The position numbers were made by a program, and so were the translations under genes. 64,000 bases of DNA from Sabulibacter ruber. GTDB lineage: Bacteria > Bacteroidota > Bacteroidia > Cytophagales > Hymenobacteraceae. Under the pieces are notes generated by a model. The model saw only the letters and a list, made by a program, of their open reading frames with translations. It had not been told where the DNA came from and made no database searches. Below are positions 17,954 to 26,432 of the stretch, one piece after another. Location: the NCBI RefSeq assembly GCF_017355955.1, contig NZ_JAFFID010000001.1, positions 1,736,001 to 1,800,000 on the forward strand, in the 5' to 3' direction. Within the stretch, counting starts at the first letter, position 1. Every line of letters begins with the position of its first letter.

Positions 17954-18349
17954 TTACCAGAGAACATTTTCTATGTATTCCTTTCCGCGGTAAACGTTGA
18001 AGTCTTTGGCCTTTCCATAAGTGAAGGTATTCGTACTTAATTCCCAAATAGAGGATTTATCTCCCCAAGGATCAACCAACAATTCTATGGTCTCCTTGCC
18101 TTTACATCTAAGCGCGTGTACCCAGGATAAATCTTTGTCATCTATCTTTTCAACCCATCCCGGAGTCCAAATTGAAAGTGTCTCTCCTGCTATAATCGCC
18201 CATTTACTTTCATTGTCAATTAATCCACAAACAGGGTCTCCGTAGAACTCTTCTTGTAAAAGTATTTGTCCTGTTCTTTTGTCAGTCAGAACTGCAACCT
18301 CATATTGATTTTCTAACAGAAGCAAATCCGTTTGATATAGAATGCTCAT
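17954..18349 (-). CDS. AT-rich small protein of unknown function
   Basis: 131 residues without a signal peptide. It is beta-rich with many Trp residues (SKWAIIAGETLSIWTPGWVE, LSWVHALR, VDPWGDKSSIWEL), a WD40-blade-like or immunity-protein-like look. By eye it has clearly lower GC than its neighbours, which fits recent acquisition. It lies 27 bases downstream of the histidine kinase gene on the same strand. I cannot name a family; an immunity-protein-like role is a guess. Confidence 0.6.
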   Translation of the reverse strand: MSILYQTDLLLLENQYEVAVLTDKRTGQILLQEEFYGDPVCGLIDNESKWAIIAGETLSIWTPGWVEKIDDKDLSWVHALRCKGKETIELLVDPWGDKSSIWELSTNTFTYGKAKDFNVYRGKEYIENVLW

Positions 18350-18376
18350 ATAGCTTTCAAGAAGTTCATTACAGGT

Positions 18377-19654
18377 TTAATTAACCGGCAGCACCAGCCG
18401 GAAACAGGTGCCCTGCTGCTCGGCGCTTTCCACGCTCACGTGTCCGTGATGGGCTTCCATGATGGCCTTCACGTAACTTAACCCCAGCCCGAAGCCTTTC
18501 ACGTTGTGCACGTTGCCGGTGGGCACGCGGTAAAACTTATCAAAGAGGAACTTCTGGAACTCCTGCTTTATCCCGATGCCTTTGTCCCGGATGCTGATCA
18601 GGATTCCCTGCTCCACATCGCGGGTACTCACTTCAATTTCGGGGGCCTGCGGCGAGTATTTTTCGGCGTTGTCCAGCAAGCTGTAGAGGGCGTTGGCTAC
18701 GTGCAGCCCATCGGCATGGATGAGGGTATGGGTGGCTTGCAGATCCAGGCGCAACTGGCCGGCCCGTTGCTGCAGACGCGGGGTAAGGTTTTGCCCGGTT
18801 TGTTGCAACAGGGCGTGAAGATCCACGGTTTCTTTCCTGAGCACCAGTTCCCGGCTTTCCATAGTAGCCATCTGCAGCACGCGCTCTACCTGGGCGCGCA
18901 GCCGCTCGTTCTCAGAATGGATAAGATCATGGTAGCGCGAAAGCCGGTCGGCGGGCAGCGTTTCGGCGCGTTTGCGGAGCACCTCAGAAGCTAGCCCTAT
19001 GTTGGTGATGGGCGTCTGCAGCTCGTGGGTGAGATTGTTGATGAAATCAGTCTTGAGCTCAGAAAGGCGTTTCTCCCGCAGAATCTGGATCATGGTGTAC
19101 CCGAAGAACAGTACCACCAGCAACACCGCACCCGTGCTGTACCACCAGAACTCCATCTCCTTCAGGATAAACGAGGTCTTGCCCGGAAACACCACCGCCA
19201 GGTTATACACGGGCACTGCCCCCACCTGCTCATGCCTGATCACCGGGGCCTTCCCGCCCACAACTGATTTCTGCGGAGCCGCTATGTACTGCCCAAACAT
19301 GAGCGTATCATCCAGGCTATTGTAGAGCCCAAATTCATAGCGCTCCTGCAACTGCCGTTTGGCAAATTCCTGCTGCAGCAGTTTACTGGCCTCGGTGGGG
19401 TCTACCGGGGCGTTCAGTTCCGCTACAAAGAAGTTGGATGCCACCTGCTGCACCGGCCTGGCCGAGGTAACCGGTTTCTGCGCTTTGGAAAGCAACTGGT
19501 CAGACACCTGGGTAAGGGCCACCTGTACACTGTGGTTGAACGCCCGTTCCTGGGCATTGTAGGCTTTGTTCAGCCACACCAACTGTACGCTCAGCAGCGC
19601 CACCAGCGCCACGCACGCCAATACCAGAATAACTTGGATCTTACGACGGCTCAT
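18377..19654 (-). CDS. Transmembrane sensor histidine kinase
   Basis: 425 residues. Two membrane segments (about 7-28 and 170-192) bracket a periplasmic sensor region of about 140 residues with no known fold. The DHp helix reads NNLTHELQTPITNIG with His210. The ATPase domain has N-box SLLDNAEKYS, G1 IRDKGIGI, F-box FLFDKFYRV and G2 GFGLGLSYV. Partner: probably the OmpR-type regulator at 14093, now separated by four or five genes. Three TTAAC half-sites upstream (19694-19730) fit autoregulation by an OmpR-type protein. Confidence 0.94.
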   Translation of the reverse strand: MSRRKIQVILVLACVALVALLSVQLVWLNKAYNAQERAFNHSVQVALTQVSDQLLSKAQKPVTSARPVQQVASNFFVAELNAPVDPTEASKLLQQEFAKRQLQERYEFGLYNSLDDTLMFGQYIAAPQKSVVGGKAPVIRHEQVGAVPVYNLAVVFPGKTSFILKEMEFWWYSTGAVLLVVLFFGYTMIQILREKRLSELKTDFINNLTHELQTPITNIGLASEVLRKRAETLPADRLSRYHDLIHSENERLRAQVERVLQMATMESRELVLRKETVDLHALLQQTGQNLTPRLQQRAGQLRLDLQATHTLIHADGLHVANALYSLLDNAEKYSPQAPEIEVSTRDVEQGILISIRDKGIGIKQEFQKFLFDKFYRVPTGNVHNVKGFGLGLSYVKAIMEAHHGHVSVESAEQQGTCFRLVLPVN

Positions 19655-19693
19655 GCCCCGAAAGTACTGAATTTCTGCGGCTCTTCTACCTCG

Positions 19694-19730
19694 TTAACAT
19701 CTCATTAACATCTTTTTACAATCCATTAAC
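19694..19730. promoter_or_regulatory. Candidate OmpR-type operator (TTAAC repeats)
   Basis: TTAACATCT occurs at 19694 and again at 19705 (11-base step). A third TTAAC is at 19726 (21 bases on), so all three lie on one face of the helix. The site is 40-75 bases upstream of the kinase ATG. Spaced direct repeats of this kind are typical of OmpR/PhoB-family sites. Confidence 0.45.
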
Positions 19731-19752
19731 CTGGGTGCGTTTCAGGAGCCAG

Positions 19753-19818
19753 TATGTTTGCAACGAAGCAGATTTCACCCGGAAATGGCCGGTCATGCCC
19801 TTAGAAGGGGTACGTTTG
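19753..19818 (+). promoter_or_regulatory. Two candidate -7 elements ahead of the DUF2723 gene
   Basis: TATGTTTG (19753-19760, followed by C) and TACGTTTG (19811-19818) both match TAnnTTTG. Neither has a clear TTG at the right distance. The second lies just before the compound palindrome, which would then be in the mRNA leader. Confidence 0.35.
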
Positions 19819-19839
19819 TTTCAGGATTGCGTCACCACC

Positions 19840-19965
19840 CCCTCGCTCGCCTCTGGCGAGTGTGAGCTATCAGGCGGCGTCTCGCCGCTATGCGGGATTT
19901 TACCCATATACCCATAGCGGCCAGAGGCCGCAACATAACGCACACTCGCCAGAGGCGAGCGAGGG
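19840..19965. repeat. Compound nested palindrome (REP/MITE-like)
   Basis: A 126-base element. The outer arms 19840-19864 and 19941-19965 are perfect 25-bp inverted repeats. Each arm is itself a hairpin: CTCGCCTCTGGCGAG on the left and CTCGCCAGAGGCGAG on the right. Inside are two more hairpins, GCGGCGTCTCGCCGC and GCGGCCAGAGGCCGC, and complementary CCGCTATG/CATAGCGG. All four small hairpins have TCT or AGA triloops, in mirrored order. It contains no gene. Confidence 0.85.
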
Positions 19966-20034
19966 AAAATGCAGCAGTCCTGCGCGAGGGATCGAAATCG
20001 GAGAAGTGGCATCAGAACACAAACACGAAAAACT

Positions 20035-23000
20035 ATGAGCACCATCACCAAAGCACCTGCCAGGGTAACAGTACAGGCAACTTTTCTCTTCACCAAACGG
20101 CAATTCATCCCGCTGTTTCTGGGCATTGCAGTCATGGCAACAGGCTTCGTTTTGATGTCCTTAGACAATACGCCGCACGGCTACGGGTTTCTGGGCCTCA
20201 CGCTTGGCCCTCTGCTGGTGGTACTGGGACTAGCGCTGCCGTTTTTTGGAATTTTACGGAAAAACAGCCCTGAAACAACTGAGCCTGCTTCTACTGCCTG
20301 GCGTGCTTTTCAGCGCTGGGACCTGGGACTGGGCATACTAGTTGGCTTGATTGCTTTGACCGTGTACGTGCTCACGCTGGAGCCCACCACCAGTTTCTGG
20401 GATACCGGGGAATTCATTGCGGCAGCGTACAAACTGCAGGTACCCCATCCGCCGGGGGCGCCGCTGTTTCTGCTCATCGGGCGGGTGTTTACCTTGCTGA
20501 GCTTCGGTGATGTGACCCGGGTTGCCTGGTGGATGAATTTCCTGTCGGCGTTGAGCAGCGCGGCCACCATCATGTTTCTGTTCTGGAGCATCACCCTGCT
20601 GGCTCAAAGGTTATTGTCCATTCCTGCGGATGGTCCCACCTCAACCCAACGCCTGCTCCTGCTGGCCAGCGGAACGGTGGGGGCTCTGGCTTTTGCCTTC
20701 ACCGATTCTTTCTGGTTCAGTGCGGTAGAGGCCGAGGTCTATGGCATGTCTTCGTTCTTCACGGCCATTGTGGTTTGGGCCGCCCTCAAATGGCAAGCCG
20801 AGGCTGACTCGCCGGAGGCGGACCGGTGGCTGTTGTTCCTGGCTTATCTGGTGGGCCTTTCCATTGGCGTGCATTTGCTCAATCTGGTGGCTTTGCCCGC
20901 TATTGCACTGCTGGTGTATTTCAGGAAGTACAGGCCTACCAAGTGGGGCGTTCTGGCGGCATTGTTTTTGGGCGGAGTGTTGGTGCTGGCGGTGATGGAA
21001 GGCGTGATCACGGGTTTGCCCTCGGTGGCGGGGGCGCTGGAGATTTTCGTTGTGAACAGCCTGGGTCTGCCGTATGGCGCGGGCGCAATTCTTTTTCTGC
21101 TGGGGCTCACCGGGGCCATTGTGTACGGTTTACGCTGGGCCAAAAGAACCAACAAAGTGCTGTGGCATAATGCCATCATTGCCTTTGTGCTGGTGCTGGT
21201 GGGCTATTCGTCTTACCTCATGGTGCCCATCCGGTCTGGTTACAACCCGCCCATTGATGAGAACAACCCAGAGAACCTGCTTTCTTTTGTAAGCTATCTT
21301 AAACGCGAGCAGTACGGCAGCCGGCCTTTGCTGTTCGGGCCGCAGTTCAACGCGCAGGCAGAGAACTTTGAGAAAACCGGCCCTGTTTACGCGCCCAAAA
21401 ACGGCCAATACGCCGTGGTAGATCACAAATATGAACCCATATATGCCGATCAGGAGAAAACGTTACTCCCCCGCCTCTACTCAGACCAACCCCTGCACCT
21501 GCGGGCCTATCAGTATTGGGGAGACGTGCAACAGGGCCAGAAACCTAGTTTCGGACAGAACCTGCGTTTTTTGTGGGATTACCAGCTGAACCATATGTAC
21601 TGGCGGTATTTCGGGTGGAACTTCATTGGCCGAGAGAGCGATGTACAGCACGCTGGGGTGCTCTGGCCCTGGGAAAAGAAAACCGATGTCCCCGCGCCTC
21701 TCTCCGAGAGCAAGTCCCGGAACCAGTTCTTCCTCCTGCCGCTGCTGCTGGGTGTTTTGGGGCTGTTTCTCCAATTCCGGCGCAGATTCACCGACGGTTG
21801 GGTTGTCCTGCTCCTGTTTTTCTTCACCGGCATTGCCATTGTGTTGTACCTGAACCAGCCGCCCGTAGAGCCGCGGGAGCGCGATTACACCTTTGCCGGT
21901 TCTTACTACGCCTTCAGTATCTGGATTGGATTAGGCGTGCTGGCCTTACACGAATTCCTCCGGAAATTCATCAAAGCCGAAATGACCTCAGTAGCGGCGG
22001 CAACGGTCCTCTCCCTCACGGTTCCTACCCTCCTCCTGGCCGAAGGCTACGATGACCACAACCGCTCTAACCGCTACCACGCCCTGGACTCGGCCAAGAA
22101 CCTGCTCAGCTCCGTAGCCCCCAACGCCATCCTGTTCACCAACGGCGATAATGACACGTTCCCGCTTTGGTACGCCCAGGAAGTAGAAGGCTTCCGGCCC
22201 GATGTGCGTGTGCTGGTGATGACCTACCTCAACACCGATTGGTACCTTGAACAGGCCCGCCGACAAATGAACACCTCGGCTCCGCTGCCGGCCACTATCC
22301 CCATGGAGCAATACGCGTTCAGCAGCAACAATTACCTGCCGTACGTGCCCAACCCCAGCGTGCAGGACAGCGGCATGGACCTGAACCAGTATCTGCAACT
22401 GCTCAGGCAAAACCACCCGGCGCTGCAGGTACAAACCCAGGACGGCCGCACCCTTACCACACTCCCTACCAAACGCCTCAGCTTGGTGGTGAACAAACAA
22501 GTTGTACTGACCAACGGAACCGTCTCGCCGGAGCGGGCAAGCCAAGTGACAGACGTAATGGCGTGGGAACTGAAAGCGGGTGCCCTGGAGAAAAAGCACT
22601 TGTTTATGCTGGACGTGATTGCCTCTAACCAATGGCAGCGACCTATTTACTTCTCCAGCACCGGCGCTGAAACTGCCGAACTGGGTTTACAGCCGTTCTT
22701 ACAACTGGAAGGCCAAGCCCTGCGGCTGGTGCCCGCCCGTAACCCCGATGCGCAGTCCGAGGCCTACGTTGACCGCCAGCGTACCCAGGAAAGCCTGCTG
22801 CAGAAGTTCCGATACACAGGGTTAACCAATCCAGACCAGCCTTACGAGGAGAACTTCGTGAACCAGACGGTACCCGTGTACCGCCGGAACTTCGCGGAGT
22901 TGGCTCTGGCTCATTTACAGGCCGGTGACACTGCCCAGGCCCGCAAAGCTTTGCAAACTTGTCTAAACCTGATGCCCGACAAAGGCTCACCGCACAATTA

Positions 23001-23268
23001 TGAAAGCGCGGCCCTGGTGTTGCCGCTGGCGCAGGCGGGACTTACCAAAGAAGCCCGGGAACTAACCAACCTTTTGAGAGCCCGCTTTGACACGCAACTC
23101 ACCTATTACGCAAGCCAGCCCCCCTACTTTGAGCGGGAACGGCAGGTAAATCTCTTCGGGCTGCAGAACCTGGTACAAGCCGCTCACGCCGCCCGCTTGC
23201 CAGAAGCCAGGCAACTGGAGGAGCTGTTTCTGCGGCACTATGGAATGGCCAATGGAATGAGTGATTGA
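20035..23268 (+). CDS. DUF2723 (GT-C fold, GT117-type) membrane protein
   Basis: 1077 residues from the ATG at 20035. An in-frame ATG at 19969 would translate the end of the compound palindrome region and lacks support. The N-terminal half has about 12 membrane helices with the DUF2723 signatures TLEPTTSFWDTGEFIAAAYK and VPHPPGAPLFLL; the Asp-Glu in FWDTGEF is the likely catalytic pair of GT-C glycosyltransferases. A conserved NQPPVEPRERDYTFAGSYYA loop and FTNGDNDTFPLWYAQE follow. The C-terminal third is periplasmic with TPR-like helices (LAHLQAGDTAQARKALQTCL). Family members are linked to protein O-glycosylation in Bacteroidota. A hairpin terminator lies at 23405. Confidence 0.9.
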   Translation: MSTITKAPARVTVQATFLFTKRQFIPLFLGIAVMATGFVLMSLDNTPHGYGFLGLTLGPLLVVLGLALPFFGILRKNSPETTEPASTAWRAFQRWDLGLGILVGLIALTVYVLTLEPTTSFWDTGEFIAAAYKLQVPHPPGAPLFLLIGRVFTLLSFGDVTRVAWWMNFLSALSSAATIMFLFWSITLLAQRLLSIPADGPTSTQRLLLLASGTVGALAFAFTDSFWFSAVEAEVYGMSSFFTAIVVWAALKWQAEADSPEADRWLLFLAYLVGLSIGVHLLNLVALPAIALLVYFRKYRPTKWGVLAALFLGGVLVLAVMEGVITGLPSVAGALEIFVVNSLGLPYGAGAILFLLGLTGAIVYGLRWAKRTNKVLWHNAIIAFVLVLVGYSSYLMVPIRSGYNPPIDENNPENLLSFVSYLKREQYGSRPLLFGPQFNAQAENFEKTGPVYAPKNGQYAVVDHKYEPIYADQEKTLLPRLYSDQPLHLRAYQYWGDVQQGQKPSFGQNLRFLWDYQLNHMYWRYFGWNFIGRESDVQHAGVLWPWEKKTDVPAPLSESKSRNQFFLLPLLLGVLGLFLQFRRRFTDGWVVLLLFFFTGIAIVLYLNQPPVEPRERDYTFAGSYYAFSIWIGLGVLALHEFLRKFIKAEMTSVAAATVLSLTVPTLLLAEGYDDHNRSNRYHALDSAKNLLSSVAPNAILFTNGDNDTFPLWYAQEVEGFRPDVRVLVMTYLNTDWYLEQARRQMNTSAPLPATIPMEQYAFSSNNYLPYVPNPSVQDSGMDLNQYLQLLRQNHPALQVQTQDGRTLTTLPTKRLSLVVNKQVVLTNGTVSPERASQVTDVMAWELKAGALEKKHLFMLDVIASNQWQRPIYFSSTGAETAELGLQPFLQLEGQALRLVPARNPDAQSEAYVDRQRTQESLLQKFRYTGLTNPDQPYEENFVNQTVPVYRRNFAELALAHLQAGDTAQARKALQTCLNLMPDKGSPHNYESAALVLPLAQAGLTKEARELTNLLRARFDTQLTYYASQPPYFERERQVNLFGLQNLVQAAHAARLPEARQLEELFLRHYGMANGMSD

Positions 23269-23311
23269 GTAAATGAGTGATTGAATGAATGAGTGATTGA
23301 TTGAATGAATG
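23256..23311. repeat. 16-base tandem repeat over a stop codon
   Basis: Three near-identical units starting AATGAGTGATTGA occupy 23256-23271, 23272-23287 and 23288-23303, plus a partial AATGAATG. The first unit contains the TGA stop (23266-23268) of the DUF2723 gene. Confidence 0.75.
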
Positions 23312-23358
23312 GGAGTAGGAAGGATTGCTCTAATCGAATATCAGATGAAGGAATAACT

Positions 23359-23394
23359 GTTTTCAAGCCGATTTCTGGAAAAGAAGCCTGAAAT
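23359..23394. repeat. Intergenic palindrome family, copy 7
   Basis: GTTTTCAAGCCG then ATTTCTGGAAAAG then AAGCCTGAAAT, 90 bases after the DUF2723 stop. Confidence 0.7.
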
Positions 23395-23404
23395 GGTGTA
23401 AAGC

Positions 23405-23443
23405 AAAAAGCTCAGACTGGGAAGTTTTCCCGCTGAGCTTTTT
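23405..23443. terminator. Bidirectional hairpin terminator
   Basis: AAAAAGCTCAG (23405-23415) pairs with CTGAGCTTTTT (23433-23443), with an inner GGGAA/TTCCC stem. A- and T-runs allow use by the DUF2723 gene and by the convergent stress-protein gene. Confidence 0.85.
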
Positions 23444-23535
23444 CGTTTTACAACTGTTTATCAGAAATCAGACAGAAACCAAAACCAGCTTAAGTTCTCA
23501 CCGGCTAACCTTTGTGCCTGTAGTTCCTGTCCTCA

Positions 23536-24453
23536 TTAGGCTACGGCACTTGAGAAGAAGTTCGTTTGGGTGACTTTCTTCTCATCCAGAGCGGGCAGGG
23601 AGAGCACGGGCAGCACGTTGTCAAACACCAATCTGTCTGAGGGGCTGCTGCTGAACAGACCGTCCAGGAAAGAGCGGTTCTGCTTGGCTACTACCAGCAG
23701 GTCTGCCTGCTTGGTCTGGGCATACTCCTCAATACTGACGGCCATTTTATCCCCAAATACCCGGGCAAAGGTAAGGGCGGGTACTTCCAGTTCCCATTTG
23801 GAGGTAAACGCCGTCCAGCGGTCCAGGCTTTGCTGGGAATCTGGGTCTTCCTGAACGTATAGTACGGTTACCTCGGCCCGCAACGTGGTGGCCAAGGCTT
23901 GTAATTCCCGCAGGTGCCAATCGGCTTCGTGGTAGGGGTCTGTGGCGTACACAATTTTGTTGAACCCCCTGAACACACTGTTCCTGGGCACGGCCAGCAC
24001 AGGGCAAGACGCATGGTTCATCACGTAAGACGCACTGGTGCCCGCCCATCGGTCCAGGGCTGAGTCTGCGCCTTTGGTGCCCATCACAATCAGGTCTATG
24101 GCGTGGGCTTTCACAAAATCAAGGGCGGTGTCCATGCCTACTCCCCGCAGCAACTCGCTTTGGACCTCCAGGTCTGGATTGATCCGGCGCACGTTCTCTA
24201 CCAAGTCCCAGAGTTTCTCATTGGAGATCCGCTCGCGGTCATGGTCTACTTCTACATCATTCGGGGTGTACAGCGTTGGATCGGCCCAATTCAAGCCGCT
24301 GACCGAGGAAGTGGTTCCGGGTAATTGGCTTGAAAAGTGAAAAACGTGCAGAAAAATCAATCTGCCTTGCAGATGCCGGCACAGGGCTACCGCGAACTCT
24401 ATCGCATTGAGCGCCTCGTCAGAGAAATCGGTAAGTATGGCGATTGTTTTCAT
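23536..24453 (-). CDS. Tandem universal stress protein (UspA family)
   Basis: 305 residues with two USP domains (about 1-150 and 158-285). The first opens KTIAILTDFSDEALNAIEFA and carries the ATP-binding-type loop VMGTKGADSALDRWAGTSAS, then SCPVLAVP. The second opens FNKIVYATDPYHEADWHL, but its glycine loop is replaced by VVAKQNRSFLDGLFSSSPSD, so nucleotide binding may be confined to the first domain. Cytoplasmic. It is a single-gene unit. Confidence 0.92.
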   Translation of the reverse strand: MKTIAILTDFSDEALNAIEFAVALCRHLQGRLIFLHVFHFSSQLPGTTSSVSGLNWADPTLYTPNDVEVDHDRERISNEKLWDLVENVRRINPDLEVQSELLRGVGMDTALDFVKAHAIDLIVMGTKGADSALDRWAGTSASYVMNHASCPVLAVPRNSVFRGFNKIVYATDPYHEADWHLRELQALATTLRAEVTVLYVQEDPDSQQSLDRWTAFTSKWELEVPALTFARVFGDKMAVSIEEYAQTKQADLLVVAKQNRSFLDGLFSSSPSDRLVFDNVLPVLSLPALDEKKVTQTNFFSSAVA

Positions 24454-24550
24454 AGGGCAGCAAGATTGGAAGATGGAACATCTGGTAATATGTACTCCTT
24501 CCGCCAGATATAGTTTCTTTTGAATATACGTGACTTGCTCCTGCTCCAGT

Positions 24551-24590
24551 TATTCTTTCAATCTCTCATTCACTCCATCAATCCTTAATA
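24551..24590. repeat. Degenerate inverted copy of the GAATGAGTGATTG repeat
   Basis: The minus strand reads GATTGATGGAGTGAATGAG and then AGATTGAAAGAATAACTG, resembling the tandem repeat at 23256 and the GAATAACTG at 23351. The stress-protein gene lies between the two in inverted arrangement. Confidence 0.4.
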
Positions 24591-25226
24591 AGGAATCTGC
24601 AGGGCCTGCAACAGGCGGTCTTCCAGGTCATCCAGTTCACAGAAACCGCGGGAGATAAGGCGAGGCCCGTTGGGGTGGTCCAGGTAGACGCTGGGCAAGG
24701 TGGTAACCCCCATTTGCTCTACCCTACTGAATTCTTCCTGGGTCTGCCGGTAGATTTCCTCGGTCTCAAACACCGCCAGGAACAGGTTCTCGTCAATCCC
24801 GAAGGGGCGCACCACGTCTACCAGCACCTGCGGATCGCTGATGTCCAAGCCATCGGCATAAAAGGCAGAATGGAGCGCCCGCAGCACCTCCAGCACCAAA
24901 CCCGGCCGCAGATGGCGCACCGTCAGCAGGGCCCGGCAGGCGGGTTCTGTGTCATAAACGGTTTCTTTCTGAAGAAAAAAGCTATAGTCAAAGGGCAGCA
25001 TAGACTTTCTCTGGGCTCTGTGCCAGCTCACCGCCAGTTTGTCTTTGTCTGTAGAGGCTAAAGGTTCCTGGGCATACGGCCGCAACCCGCCCACCATCAC
25101 CTGCACCGACAACCGTCCGGACCAAAGTGCTTTCAGCCGCCTGATCACGGGGGTAAACCCATAGCACCAGGCACACATTGGATCAGTGACGTACAACAAA
25201 ACCGGGTTATCTGGGGGCATTTGCAT
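24585..25226 (-). CDS. DsbA-family thioredoxin-fold protein
   Basis: 213 residues without a signal peptide. The thioredoxin-fold start VLLYVTDPMCAWCYGFTPVI holds a CAWC active-site pair (C18, C21). A helical insertion and the cis-Pro loop GVTTLPSVYL follow, the layout of FrnE/2-hydroxychromene-isomerase-like DsbA proteins. Being cytoplasmic, it is more likely an oxidoreductase or isomerase than a periplasmic disulfide donor. The second Met (25220) is an alternative start. Confidence 0.88.
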   Translation of the reverse strand: MQMPPDNPVLLYVTDPMCAWCYGFTPVIRRLKALWSGRLSVQVMVGGLRPYAQEPLASTDKDKLAVSWHRAQRKSMLPFDYSFFLQKETVYDTEPACRALLTVRHLRPGLVLEVLRALHSAFYADGLDISDPQVLVDVVRPFGIDENLFLAVFETEEIYRQTQEEFSRVEQMGVTTLPSVYLDHPNGPRLISRGFCELDDLEDRLLQALQIPY

Positions 25227-25328
25227 AAGCGTATTTTACTTTGTTTCTCTCTTTTTACCGAGAACTGGGGTCCAAAGGTTCGGAACCCGCTATTCCGGGG
25301 AAGAGCATTATTCCTTTTCCAAGCCCGC

Positions 25329-25366
25329 TATTTTAAGTTGATTTTCTGTAAAACAGCCCTAAAACG
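25329..25366. repeat. Intergenic palindrome family, copy 8
   Basis: TATTTTAAGTTG, ATTTTCTGTAAAA, then CAGCCCTAAAACG. It ends 1 base before the stop codon of the dehydrogenase gene (minus strand). Confidence 0.7.
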
Positions 25367-25367
25367 G

Positions 25368-26147
25368 CTATTCATGGTAGATCATTTTCACGGTCATGCC
25401 GCCGTCAATGACCAGGCTCTGCCCCGTAATGAAGCCTGCTTTGTCTGAACAGAGAAAAAGAGCGGCCTCGGCGATGTCTTCCGGCGTTCCCACGCGCCCC
25501 ACCGGATGCTGGTCCTTGTCTTCCTGGCTGTGGTGCGGCTCGGTTTTCCGGCCTTCTTTCTGCCAGAGGCCTGTTTCTATCCACCCCGGGCTAATGGCGT
25601 TTACCCTTACTTTGGGTCCTAGGCTTACGGCCAAAGAATGTGTAAGGGCCTCCAGGCCACCTTTTGAGGCCGAGTACCCAAACGTATCTGGTTCAGACAT
25701 AAAGGCGCGGGTAGATGTGATGTTGAGAATTGCCGGGTGCAGGGTTTTCTCCAGCAGCGGCAAGGCATATTTCGCACACAGGAAGGGTCCACGCAGGTTA
25801 ACGCTCAGCACTTGGTCAAACTCCGCCACCGGCAACTCGGCTAATGGTTTTCTGGCCGGTGAGGCAATGCCGGCATTGTTTATGAGCACGTCTAACTGGC
25901 CATATTTCTGTTCAATTTGCTGCATTATGCCTTTCACCTGTTCTTTCTTGCTTACATCGCAGGGCAAAAAATCGGCTTTCAGGTACTGGGAATCTAACCA
26001 GGTTAATGCATCTTCGCCAGCCTCGGGGTCAAGGTCTGTGAGGATGACTTGGGCTCCCACCCTGGAAAATGCCTGTGCCATGCCGCGCCCAATGCCCTGC
26101 GCCCCGCCTGTTATGAGGATCACTTTTGAAGTATAATAGTTCTGCAT
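25368..26147 (-). CDS. Short-chain dehydrogenase/reductase (SDR)
   Basis: About 259 residues from the ATG at 26147 (MQNYYTSKVILITGG). The frame extends to 26201, but the added 18 residues are not SDR-like. The cofactor loop is TGGAQGIG, followed by an acidic residue after strand 2 (LTDLDPE) that favours NAD(H). NNAG, catalytic Ser in NITSTRAFM, YSASK (Tyr/Lys pair) and the ending GQSLVIDGGMTVKMIYHE complete a classical SDR. The substrate is unknown. Confidence 0.93.
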   Translation of the reverse strand: MQNYYTSKVILITGGAQGIGRGMAQAFSRVGAQVILTDLDPEAGEDALTWLDSQYLKADFLPCDVSKKEQVKGIMQQIEQKYGQLDVLINNAGIASPARKPLAELPVAEFDQVLSVNLRGPFLCAKYALPLLEKTLHPAILNITSTRAFMSEPDTFGYSASKGGLEALTHSLAVSLGPKVRVNAISPGWIETGLWQKEGRKTEPHHSQEDKDQHPVGRVGTPEDIAEAALFLCSDKAGFITGQSLVIDGGMTVKMIYHE

Positions 26148-26432
26148 GTCTTCTGTCTTTTGCCTTTGTATTCGGGGAAACCACCAGGGAAGTTCACTCA
26201 AAAGTTAACTCCGCTACCTGTGCAGGGTTGTGGCACATCAGCAGTGTAAAGGGGAAGAAAGCAATGGAGCAATTCCGTTTTGCCCCGATGCATGGAAAGG
26301 CCAGCAGAAGCCACACCGGCAGCAAGGTCCACAACTCTCCTCTAAACAACCTACTTTTTCCCCTCTATCCCGTATCCCGATAAAGAGAAACATCACCACA
26401 GAAACTTCCTATCCACAGAAAAATATAAGGCT

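Noticed and set aside
23256-23311. Tandem repeat considered as a CRISPR array
   Set aside because: Units are 16 bases, directly adjacent and without spacers, and no cas gene is near.
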